Assembly: GCA_010672825.2 (NCBI GenBank)
Contig: JAAHFU020000004.1
Span: forward strand, 124,001-188,000
DNA length: 64,000 nt
DNA from: Leptolyngbya sp. SIO1E4
Lineage (GTDB): Bacteria; Cyanobacteriota; Cyanobacteriia; Phormidesmidales; Phormidesmidaceae
Direction of reading: 5' to 3'
Shown: piece after piece, positions 56,189-64,000 of the stretch
Layout of the letters: each line of letters begins with the position of its first letter
Numbering within the stretch: the stretch's first letter is position 1
Translations under genes and position numbers: made by a program
Notes under the pieces: generated by a model
Databases searched by the model: none
Told to the model about the DNA's origin: nothing
The model's input: only the letters and a program-made list of their open reading frames with translations

Positions 56189-56869
56189 ATGATAAGGAGA
56201 GCTACAGCCAGCGGTGTTAACGCTAGAAGCTACCATAATCTTAGCGGCGCAGATGCCTATTATGAGCGGGGCAATGCTCGCTTTGAGCTAGGCGATAAGC
56301 AGGGAGCCCTTGATGATTATAATCGGGCTCTTTGTTTCAGACCTAACGATGCGGATACTTACTACAATCGGGGCAATGCTCGCTTTGAGCTAGGCGATAA
56401 GCAGGGGGCCCTTGATGATTACACTCAGGCGCTTGCCTTGGAACCTAGTTTTGTCGAAGCTCATGTCAATCGGGGCAATGCTCACTTTGAGCTGGGGGAT
56501 AAGCAGGGGGCCCTTGATGATTACACTCAGGCTCTTTGTTTTAGACCTAACGATGCGGATACTTACTACAATCGGGGCAATGCTCGCTTTGAGCTAGGCG
56601 ATAAGCAGGGAGCCTTTGAAGACTATACTCGGGCGCTTGCCTTGGAACCTAGTTTTGTTGAAGCCTATGTCAATCGGGGCAATGCTTATTTTGAGTTGGG
56701 AGATAAGCAGGGAGCTCTTGAGGACTACAGCAAGGCTCTGTATTTCAGACCTAGTGATTCCGTTGCTTACTACAATCGAGCTAGTGTTTACTTTGAGTTG
56801 GGCTATGGAGAGAAATCCGTCTGGGATTTAAAGAGAGCAATTTCTCTGAAGTTTCACACTGCTCTGTAG
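56189..56869 (+). CDS. TPR protein of six near-identical 34-residue repeats
   Basis: This is a 226-residue protein made almost entirely of six tetratricopeptide repeats (YYNRGNARFELGDKQGALDD type) starting near residue 21. Repeats alternate between an FRPND and an LEPSF ending, so the true period is 68 residues (204 bp), and repeats 2 and 4 are nearly identical in DNA. No signal peptide or catalytic domain is present; the family mediates protein-protein contacts. The start is uncertain: ATG 56189 is the only in-frame ATG, yet an AAGGAG motif lies just after it. It converges on the DUF3102 gene with a 43-bp gap and no clear terminator. Confidence 0.8.
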   Translation: MIRRATASGVNARSYHNLSGADAYYERGNARFELGDKQGALDDYNRALCFRPNDADTYYNRGNARFELGDKQGALDDYTQALALEPSFVEAHVNRGNAHFELGDKQGALDDYTQALCFRPNDADTYYNRGNARFELGDKQGAFEDYTRALALEPSFVEAYVNRGNAYFELGDKQGALEDYSKALYFRPSDSVAYYNRASVYFELGYGEKSVWDLKRAISLKFHTAL

Positions 56870-56912
56870 AGAACCTTATTTTAAAATCAGATTTCTTCAT
56901 ACAATACCCATG

Positions 56913-57887
56913 CTACAGACTAAGCTTTTGAACTTCCAATCCTGCACATTCTATGACTCGAATACAACGCTCAGGATCAGAATCGCCCAAGTAAAGTTTT
57001 CTTTTAAGTCTGTGGCCAATAGTTAGGAGCTCTTTGACAGGCAAATAGGGAAAAACCACCGTTTCTCCAGGTTTAGAGAACATCAATAACAGTTGTTCTA
57101 AAGTTTTCTCATTGACAGCAGATTCTTCAAGAATCAAGATATTACTTGCTTGTTCAATTAACCAATCATGATCCCAGTCGTCAGAAGTAATCGCTAGAGC
57201 AAGGATAGCCGATGGCACATGTTTATAAAATTCTGATGAGGCTGTATCACCACAAAATAGATAATGCTGATCCTGTATAAGATACCAACCGGATTTAGCA
57301 TTGACAGATATGTTTTCAGGAAAAGCAACTGGCTGCTTCTCGTCTTTGGCCTCTTTAATTGGCTTAGCGCTTGATATCAAACTGATGATTTCAAGTTTTG
57401 GCTTAGATAGTTGCGATGATTCGCTTTGAGTAATAGTTTCAGTGTTCTTTTTCTTCGAATCTCTAATGGCTTTTTGAACATTCTTGTGAGTTATCTTTTC
57501 ACCAGATGAAGCTCGTTTCAAGAATGCGTCTCGAACATCTTGTGAAGTCGACGGTGCTGCTAACAAGTACAGGGCAGAGGCCGCTGCATCAATTTTTGAA
57601 AAACTTTCAAAGTCACGAAAAGTCTCATAGACATTGATAAAGTTGTATGCTGTACGTGGAGTCCAATCAAACTCGGCCTTCAACCAAGCAACAAACTGGC
57701 CGTACTGAAGGCATGAGCGCACGTTAACGAGTTGCTGACCGATTTTCCAGACGTCTTTTGCAACTCGTCGCAGACATACCTTGATAGTCTTAGCGCTTTC
57801 CTGAATAAGGATCCGACTATCGACATCCAAGGATTGATAATCAAAGCTAGTTTGTACCCGAGTCTTCGAAGCCAAGTCACTCATCAA
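56913..57887 (-). CDS. DUF3102 protein with decayed DNA-methyltransferase-like C-terminus
   Basis: This is a 324-residue protein. Residues of about 30-110 match the DUF3102 pattern (VWKIGQQLVNVRSCL ... FVAWLKAEFDWTPRTAYNFI). A charged linker (about 130-195) follows. The rest reads like a worn N6/N4 DNA methyltransferase: HYLFCGDTAS corresponds to the HRLLCGDST lead-in, and KPGETVVFPYLP ... GHRLKRKLYLGDSDPERC to the C-terminal motif KPGD-VLDPFxGSGTT ... GRxxxGIDxxPEYC. The DPPY motif and the FxGxG loop are missing (TSDDW and FPYLP instead), so methylation is unlikely. A DNA-binding or regulatory role is possible. It has no evident link to the biosynthetic cluster. Confidence 0.75.
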   Translation of the reverse strand: MMSDLASKTRVQTSFDYQSLDVDSRILIQESAKTIKVCLRRVAKDVWKIGQQLVNVRSCLQYGQFVAWLKAEFDWTPRTAYNFINVYETFRDFESFSKIDAAASALYLLAAPSTSQDVRDAFLKRASSGEKITHKNVQKAIRDSKKKNTETITQSESSQLSKPKLEIISLISSAKPIKEAKDEKQPVAFPENISVNAKSGWYLIQDQHYLFCGDTASSEFYKHVPSAILALAITSDDWDHDWLIEQASNILILEESAVNEKTLEQLLLMFSKPGETVVFPYLPVKELLTIGHRLKRKLYLGDSDPERCIRVIECAGLEVQKLSL

Positions 57888-58170
57888 TTTATACTATTCG
57901 ATATCCTATCTGCATAGCTTTGTTAACTTCAAGAAAGCGCCTGAAACTACTTACCCATCAAATATATCACAGTAACACTTCGTTTGTACGTTAGCAAAGT
58001 GGTTCAAACCAGTCAGGTGCAATACAAAGCGTTGAGTGAAAGCAGGAGAATCGAGTCAACTCTCCACTGAAGTAAGAGCTCATTGACAAAAGGCTTGTTG
58101 CAGAGCCAGACTCACCAGTGATAATGCTCTTGAGAAAGGATCTCATTAGATAATTCCCAAATACCCTACA

Positions 58171-58992
58171 TTAATCATCGCGCTGTACAACGCCTTGACT
58201 ATTGATGTAAGGAAAGGGCACTGTCCGGTACTCTAAGCCCGGGGTGGCCCAGCCAACCTGTATTCGTAGTGGGTCATCAAGGTATGCAGCCACAGCCAAG
58301 CAATGTTGCTGAGTTGAGTTAAGCAATGCAAACTTCCAAGCTTGCGCCGATTCTGGTTCGAATAGCGGATTAAACTGAATTGTCCCAATAGCGTTTAGAC
58401 TAAATCGAACCTGTCGAAGCGGCATCGACAAACCCTTACCTTGAGCTTTGACGTAGGCCTCCTTCAATGTCCAGAGGTTAAAGAAACGTTGGCTCCAAGC
58501 TCGCCCCGCCAACAGATTCAACTCTGCGAGTTCTTCGGGTGCGAAGCTCAACTCCGCGATCGCCGGCAAATCTCCTGTCCGAGCCATACATTCCACGTCT
58601 ACCCCTACCGCTGCTGACTGGGTAATCGCACAGACAACAAGCCCATCTGTGTGAGACAGATTAAATCGCAGTGGCGGTTGCCCACTCCCCTCTTGAATTT
58701 CAGGACGTCCGTAAGGGTTCGTTGAAAACATCCACTCTCCAGGCTCACATGCACCATAGCGAGACAGACTACTGCGCAGTAGGGCATGGGCAACTAAATA
58801 TTCGTGGCGATGTTGAGGAAAGCGGAAACGGTCATAACGCGATCTCTCCTGCTCATCTAACCAAGCTAAATAGGTACTCATGAGTTCAGGCTGACAGCAT
58901 CGGTTTGGCTGCGCCATCCACACATGAACGTCACCGACACGCAGTGAGTAAATTTGTGAATCTGCTGAAGCTGTATACTCCACGCTTTCCAA
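58171..58992 (-). CDS. Sfp-type 4'-phosphopantetheinyl transferase
   Basis: This is a 273-residue protein of the Sfp/HetI type, twice the size of AcpS. Motifs are FRFPQHRHEYLVAHALLR, NPYGRPEI, FNLSHTDG near 110, the Mg-binding VGVDVE (Asp132, Glu134), and WTLKEAYVKAQGKGL (Glu178). It activates ACP and PCP domains broadly. Cyanobacteria typically rely on one such enzyme for both primary and secondary metabolism, so this may be the housekeeping copy or one serving the megasynthases. It stands alone on its strand, with gaps of 283 bp below and 426 bp above. Confidence 0.92.
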   Translation of the reverse strand: MESVEYTASADSQIYSLRVGDVHVWMAQPNRCCQPELMSTYLAWLDEQERSRYDRFRFPQHRHEYLVAHALLRSSLSRYGACEPGEWMFSTNPYGRPEIQEGSGQPPLRFNLSHTDGLVVCAITQSAAVGVDVECMARTGDLPAIAELSFAPEELAELNLLAGRAWSQRFFNLWTLKEAYVKAQGKGLSMPLRQVRFSLNAIGTIQFNPLFEPESAQAWKFALLNSTQQHCLAVAAYLDDPLRIQVGWATPGLEYRTVPFPYINSQGVVQRDD

Positions 58993-59418
58993 GCCTTCTG
59001 AATAACCCAGAATAGGATGGGTTGTTACACCATGATTGGATACTGTCCAATAATATAATAGAGGACTGACGCTACATTATTTTGACAATCTCTCTTCGCA
59101 TTATGGATTAGCGAACCACTCGCGCTTTCAATGGAGCCGGGTTTCGAGCGATTGAGCACGTCGGTTCTGTCGCAAACATGAAGAGATAATACAGTCGTTT
59201 AAGGCATTTGCACTATCGAGATCTATCTCCCAGACTGAATGGATATTAAGTGGTTCAGACATGTGGCTCCTCTGATGGAATAATGAAGAGTGGCTTCAAT
59301 GCCTTAACCAAAATCATCGTCAGCATAGCGCGTGGTTTAATTGAAGGAATCAGCATTTTACTTGCTATCCTTTCACTTCTTTAAGCGCTTTCCAATTAGC
59401 TAGCTTTGAAAAACAACA
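58993..59418. other. 426-bp non-coding gap between divergent genes
   Basis: It separates the minus-strand PPTase gene from the plus-strand membrane-protein gene, so it should hold promoters for both. No clear -35/-10 pair, repeat or RNA gene is recognised. Confidence 0.4.
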
Positions 59419-60030
59419 ATGCTTGATTCGTTCCTGAGAACAATTTCTTCGATAAAGAATAAAAGAAGAGATATATTTAACGCTATTTTTTCACCCTTGT
59501 TTATATCTGGACTAATTATCCAAATAAATTATCTTGCATCCAGTTCTCCAATTTCCATTGAGCATGTCCCACCCATTTTAGACTCGATGATAAAGTTAAG
59601 GCTGGTAGAGGAAGTAAGCCCTGTAGAAGAAACCTTGATAAAGTTAAATAGGCTATCTATGATTGGGTTCTCCTTACTCATAACACTCCTACCGCTAGAT
59701 TTTATAAGTAGTGCAATTGATTCTAGAGAAGAAAGAAATAGAGGGAAATTGAGTTTTCTAGGTAAAGTCTTAGCAATTTTGTCTCCATGTCTTTTTTCTT
59801 GTGTATTAGGATATCTTGTGTCAGCAGCTTTTATTAAACATGTTTCAACTCCAACAGTTTTCCAGTATTTTGTTTATCCTCCTACGATAATAAAATTATT
59901 TCTCATTAGCATATCTTTAAGTATGCTTGTGATTCTTATTGGATTAAAGTTGATAAGTAGATCGAGTATTTATATTGGTGTTTTGAGGCTGTTTGTAGTC
60001 GTTTTCTGGAATCTTTTTGCATGGCTTTAG
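59419..60030 (+). CDS. Hypothetical multi-pass membrane protein
   Basis: The family is not recognised. It has 203 residues with about five hydrophobic segments (about 24-42, 75-95, 112-136, 150-175, 182-203) and short charged loops (SAIDSREERNRGK near 100). There is no signal peptide cleavage pattern or catalytic motif. The coding sequence is markedly richer in A and T than its neighbours, which hints at a different origin. A GAAAAACAACA stretch precedes ATG 59419 but there is no real Shine-Dalgarno. Function and partners cannot be inferred from the neighbours. Confidence 0.65.
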   Translation: MLDSFLRTISSIKNKRRDIFNAIFSPLFISGLIIQINYLASSSPISIEHVPPILDSMIKLRLVEEVSPVEETLIKLNRLSMIGFSLLITLLPLDFISSAIDSREERNRGKLSFLGKVLAILSPCLFSCVLGYLVSAAFIKHVSTPTVFQYFVYPPTIIKLFLISISLSMLVILIGLKLISRSSIYIGVLRLFVVVFWNLFAWL

Positions 60031-60365
60031 AATGGTTTTATTATTTGAAATAAAAATATCAAAATGTACCTCACTCAGCTACAAAAGACTGTGTATTCCT
60101 CTCTAAATAGTAGGAAATGGGATGGATATACAAATCAAGATAAATGAACGGTACTGCATAGAAACATATTAGTCATTCTCAAGGGATATAAGCAGTATGC
60201 ATTTGTGTTAGGACAGTCCAGATCACTAAACTGCCCGCTAATCAAGCCTTTCATGCATCCTTATGCTTTAGCGATCGCCCGCTAAATCTATCCCTTGCCA
60301 GTGAGATTATCGAACGCTCAGGGGAAGTTCCCAAGCGGGTTTATCAAATAGAGGGGGCTACCCTC
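60031..60365. other. 335-bp gap; 3' part is an open frame without a start
   Basis: The frame of the following TPR-CHAT gene stays open back to a stop at 60189, encoding a protein-like stretch (LASEIIERSGEVPKRVYQ) with no ATG, GTG or TTG in frame before 60366. This suggests the original gene began further upstream and has lost its 5' end. The first 150 bp show nothing recognisable. Confidence 0.45.
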
Positions 60366-63063
60366 ATGAGCGAAGGGGGTTGTACAAACCAGCAACTCCT
60401 AACCCTGATCCGTGAGAGCGGCGATCGCCCAACTGAGCTGACCGTCATCATTGCTTTAGCTGATACCTATAGTTCCTTAGGCCAATACCCCCAAGCCATT
60501 GACTTACTCGAACAAGCGTTAGAAATTGCCCAATCACCAGCAGCAAGCCAATGCCCTGAATCTTTTGGGTTGGACTCATTTTTTACAAAGTAACTATCGT
60601 CGAGCTATTGACTTTGCTGAGCAGGCGATCGCGCTGTATCGCGAAATCTCTGATCGGAGTGGAGAAGCGCGAGCATTGAATCATTTAGGCAGTGCCTATG
60701 TTTCTCTAGATCAATACGAGCAGGCGATTGATATCTACCAGCAATCTTTGGCTATCGTCCATGAACTGGGGGATCAGCAGACGGAAGTTTTTGTCTTGGG
60801 CAACTTAGGCGAGACCTATCGCAATGCCAGTCAGTATGAGCTGGCTATTGACTTTTATGAACAATCCCTGGCCATCGCCCGTGAGATTAATCACACCTCA
60901 GGAGAACTCAACGCCCTGGCCAACTTAGGCAGTACATACCTCAGCATTGGTCAATATCAGCAGGCCATCAATCTTTACGAGCAATCCTTAGCCCTCTCTC
61001 GCCAAGTCAGTGCGCGCGCCAAGGAAGGGATCTTGCTGAACAACCTCGGCGTGGTCTACCGTAACCTGGGCGAGCATAGGCGCGCCATTGGCTTTTATGA
61101 ACAATCTCTCGCCATCGCCCGTGAGGTTGGCAACCGTCAGGGAGAGTCCAATGCCTTGCATAACTTGGGGGGTGCTTACCAATCCCTAGGCCAGAATGAG
61201 CGGGCCATTGACTTCTATGAACAAGTCCTCACCATTACTCGTGAAATCGGCGATCGCGCTGGAGAAGGCAACGCATTGGGAAATTTGGGCCTTGCTTACA
61301 GTAAACAAGGTCAAGATGAGCGGGCGATTGATTTCTATGAACAACACTTGGGGATTGCTCGTGAAATCGGCGATCGCCCCGGTGAAGGCCGTACTTTAGC
61401 GAATTTAGGCAGGCTGCTTGCCGAAAAAGACCAGTCGGAGCTGGCGATAGTTTTCCTCAAAGCGGCTGTTGAGGTGCGTGAGTCTATACGCAGTGATATT
61501 CGTGGTCTCGACACTGACCTGCGCCAGTCCTTTACCAACACGATTGCTGATGATTATCGCTTTTTAGCTGACCTCCTCTTGGGACAAGGTCGTATCCCTG
61601 AGGCTCAGCAAGTCCTCGATTTACTCAAACTAGAAGAACTCCGCGAATTCACCGACATCACGCGCGCCACCTGGACGGGTAGCAAATTGCAATACACCGA
61701 CCCCGAACAGGACGTCATCGATGCCCACAGCAGCCTCATTGCTCTCGGGAGCGACGTGATCGTCTGCGAAGAAACCAACTGTGCCGAACTAAACAGTCTC
61801 TACGATCGCCTCAGCACCCTAACGGCCCAGTACAACCAGCAAGTCGAACAGTTTCAAGAAACCATCCGCAGGAACCGGAGTGAAGATGAGATCTTTCAAG
61901 ATCCGGATAGCCTCAGTGGGGAAGCTGAAAAACTCCTGAGTGCCTACGCCCAAAACGGGCAGCAGACAGTCCTGATTTATCCCTTTGTTTTAGAAGACAA
62001 ACTGTGGATAGTGTGGGCAGCGACAGGCAACGTCATTGGGAGTGTGGAAGTCCCGGTGTCTCAAGGAGAACTGGCAACAACCGTGCAGCGCTTTGGCGAA
62101 CTCCTCAATTCACCCAATCAACTCGCAGAACTTCAGGTCACCAGTCAACAACTGTATGACTGGATTATTCGCCCCCTGGAAACGGAACTCACTGCCAACA
62201 ACATTGACCATCTCATCTTCGTCAACGATCGCGTCACCCGCTATATCCCCATGGCTGCTCTCTACGATGGAGAACAGTACCTGCTGGAGCGCTATACCCT
62301 TTCCACGGTTCTAGCCCCTGGCCTCACCGATACTGAAGACCGACTGACAAACATTGATGAGTCTGAGGTGCTGGGGCTAGGGCTAACCCAAGCCGTGGCT
62401 GATTTCAGTCCGCTGCCCGCTGTTTCCGAAGAACTAGATGCCATTGTCCGCAGTGATGACGCCGATGCCACAGGGGTTTATCCAGGGCAGGTTTTCCTAG
62501 ATGATGACTTCACCCTGGATACGCTCAAGGAGAATGTGATTAACCACCGAGTATTGCACATGGCCACCCATGCTGCTTTTGTTCCTGGTCAGGCTGAAGA
62601 ATCATTCATCATGCTGGGGAATGGTGACCCGTTAAAAATTGCTGATATCGAGGCCATGGAACGACGTTTGCGCAATCTGCACATGGTCGTTCTCTCGGCT
62701 TGTCAAACAGCTTTGGGCGGTACCGCTGGGGATGGAACCGAGATTGCCGGTATCAGCTCTTACTTTCTTGAGGTCGGTCGTGCCGAAACGGTGATCGCCT
62801 CCCTGTGGGTGGTCGCTGATACCAGTACCAGCCTCCTTATGCAGCGTTTTTACGAACTTCTGGCTTCCGGCGAACTTACCAAAGCAGAAGCCCTGCGCCA
62901 GGCCCAGCTCAGCCTCCTCTACGATGAAGATACCGAAACTCGCCTTGCCGCCGCCCGCACCGCGATCGCCGTCACAGCCCGTGATGGCCGCCCCCCCACA
63001 ACAACGGGCTTTAACCATCCCTATCACTGGGCACCCTTCATCCTCATCGGCAACGGGCTATAG
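60366..63063 (+). pseudogene. TPR-CHAT protease-like gene, frameshifted near its 5' end
   Basis: The main frame (TTG 60526 to 63063, 845 codons) has about eight TPR-like repeats of 40 residues, a linker and a CHAT domain with the caspase-type dyad His682 (MATHAAF) and Cys726 (LSACQTA), ending HPYHWAPFILIGN. The first TPR (ADTYSSLGQYPQAIDLLEQALEIAQ) is in another frame, from ATG 60366 to 60593. The two frames join smoothly if one shift near 60525-60535 is allowed, since HQQQANALNLLG continues the repeat. Either the gene is damaged, or the read has an indel, or translation begins at TTG. CHAT proteins are caspase-like peptidases; those next to TPRs often act in cell-fate or defence roles. No partner target is seen. 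Confidence 0.75.
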
Positions 63064-63214
63064 ACCCGGATCTATCGTTGCAAAAACAATAAATTTCGAG
63101 CCCTATGATAGCCACCGTGAAACACTAACCCCTGAGTGAATAAGTTCGTCCCTGCCAGCCATATGGATAAGCACAGTCGCTCAACAGTCGCTCAACCGTT
63201 TCTCTTCACTTGCC

Positions 63215-64000
63215 ATGAAACTCAATCACCCCGCTAGTTATTCTCTATTGATTGCTCTCAGCGCAGCGTCTGCGCTGCTGACCACCTCTGCATTGACGGC
63301 CCGGGCCCACACCCCGATCGCCACTCTGCTGAGCCAGGTACAGCAAACCGCTGCTGAAAAAATTATTGCCTTTGGCCTCACCCCCAACCCAGAACCCTAC
63401 ATCCCCGAAGGGCTGAGTCAGTCTCGCAACCCTAATAACGATAGCCGCGGCACCATTGGCCTCGGCGACGATCGCATTCCCATGACCAGTCAAAACTATC
63501 CCTGGTCTGCGATCGGGCGGCTGCAGAACCCCGTGGATGACACCCGCATTGCTATCTGCACGGGCAGCTTGGTCACCCCTGATGTGGTGCTCACCAATGC
63601 CCACTGCGTCATCGATCCAGAAACCAACCAGGTGAAACCTGACATCACCTTTAAACCCAACCTGATCAATGGTCGGGTAGAGGATGAAGCCGATGTTGCT
63701 ACCGTCGTCGATGTCATTTATGGCACCGACTTCAGCGATAGCAACGCGGTTCCCCATCCTAATGATTGGGCCTTTGCCCAGCTAGATCGCCCCCTGGGCA
63801 ACAAATATGGCACCCTATCGTGGACGCAGCTGACCCTATCAGAGCTGCTAAATACCTATGAGGGTCAGCTGATTCTAGCGGGGTATTCCGGCGACTTTCC
63901 CGAAAACCTGCCCGGACGCACCGCTGGCGTTCACGATGGCTGCAGCATCCTCGGAGAAGCCGAAGGCAATGTGTTGCACGACTGCGATACCTTTGGCGGC
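63215..64000 (+). CDS. Secreted trypsin-like serine protease, truncated at window end
   Basis: The frame from ATG 63215 stays open for 262 codons to the window edge. An N-terminal signal peptide is clear (about 1-31, hydrophobic core LLIALSAASALLTTSALTA, then ARAHT), so export is expected. The catalytic His is His130 (TNAHCV) and the Asp is Asp184 (NDWAFAQLD). The Ser motif should follow HDCDTFGG, just beyond the edge. The general pattern resembles V8-like or trypsin-like endopeptidases of cyanobacteria. It lies 151 bp beyond the CHAT gene on the same strand. Confidence 0.85.
   Translation, partial: MKLNHPASYSLLIALSAASALLTTSALTARAHTPIATLLSQVQQTAAEKIIAFGLTPNPEPYIPEGLSQSRNPNNDSRGTIGLGDDRIPMTSQNYPWSAIGRLQNPVDDTRIAICTGSLVTPDVVLTNAHCVIDPETNQVKPDITFKPNLINGRVEDEADVATVVDVIYGTDFSDSNAVPHPNDWAFAQLDRPLGNKYGTLSWTQLTLSELLNTYEGQLILAGYSGDFPENLPGRTAGVHDGCSILGEAEGNVLHDCDTFGG

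Noticed and set aside
60031-60190. Possible small gene between the membrane protein and CHAT genes
   Set aside because: Only very short frames without ribosome-binding sites are present.
62632-63027. Minus-strand open frame of 131 codons opposite the CHAT domain
   Set aside because: It is a Gly/Ala-rich shadow of the conserved CHAT-coding sequence.
63245-63757. Minus-strand open frame of 170 codons opposite the protease
   Set aside because: The plus-strand frame has a signal peptide and catalytic His and Asp. The minus frame has no such support.
1-64000. CRISPR arrays, tRNA and rRNA genes
   Set aside because: No regularly spaced repeat units, cloverleaf-like sequences or ribosomal RNA segments were noticed on either strand.

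Overview
The window is most likely cyanobacterial. HIP1 octamers (GCGATCGC) recur throughout, for example near 5345, 35210, 39070, 40424, 47986, 52824 and 61250. There is a cyanobacterial-style short-repeat tract, a DUF3102 protein and a TPR-CHAT protein. Species cannot be named from sequence alone.

Positions 1 to about 54,850 hold one giant hybrid NRPS/PKS cluster, all on the minus strand, so it reads right to left and runs off the left edge. The early part (54,849 to 46,341) carries two unrecognised small proteins, an MbtH-like protein, a type II thioesterase, a free-standing carrier protein, two AcpS-type phosphopantetheinyl transferases, an aryl-acid ligase of the benzoate-CoA ligase family, a salicylate synthase and an unusual KASIII-ACP didomain. 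The assembly line follows: Cy-A(Cys)-PCP; KS-AT-cMT-KR-DH-ER-ACP; the same again; KS-AT-KR-DH-ER-ACP; C-A(Phe)-PCP; KS-AT-KR-ACP; KS-AT-KR-ACP; C-A(Phe)-PCP; and a KS-AT-(KR) module cut by the window edge. The inferred product begins with a 2-hydroxyphenyl-thiazoline cap, the metal-binding head group of yersiniabactin- and pyochelin-type metallophores. This is followed by a reduced, probably C-methylated polyketide arm, Phe, two hydroxylated acetate units, Phe and at least one more acetate unit. No release domain, transporter or TonB receptor lies in the window.

Four aspects of the assembly line stand out. In the three reducing PKS modules a DH-ER cassette appears to interrupt the C-terminal end of the KR, instead of the canonical DH-ER-KR order. 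A tract of about 1.45 kb covering the whole AT is identical in two modules, which points to very recent gene conversion. Carrier-protein C-terminal tails are acidic wherever the next protein starts with a TubC-type docking domain and basic wherever the next starts with a KS. The salicylate starter seems to pass through a free ACP and a KASIII-ACP whose catalytic His is replaced by Ser.

Positions 54,850 to 64,000 are a mixed flank: a 1.3-kb gene-poor stretch, a TPR protein of near-identical repeats, a DUF3102 protein with a decayed methyltransferase-like C-terminus, an Sfp-type PPTase, a small membrane protein, a frameshifted TPR-CHAT gene and the start of a secreted trypsin-like protease.
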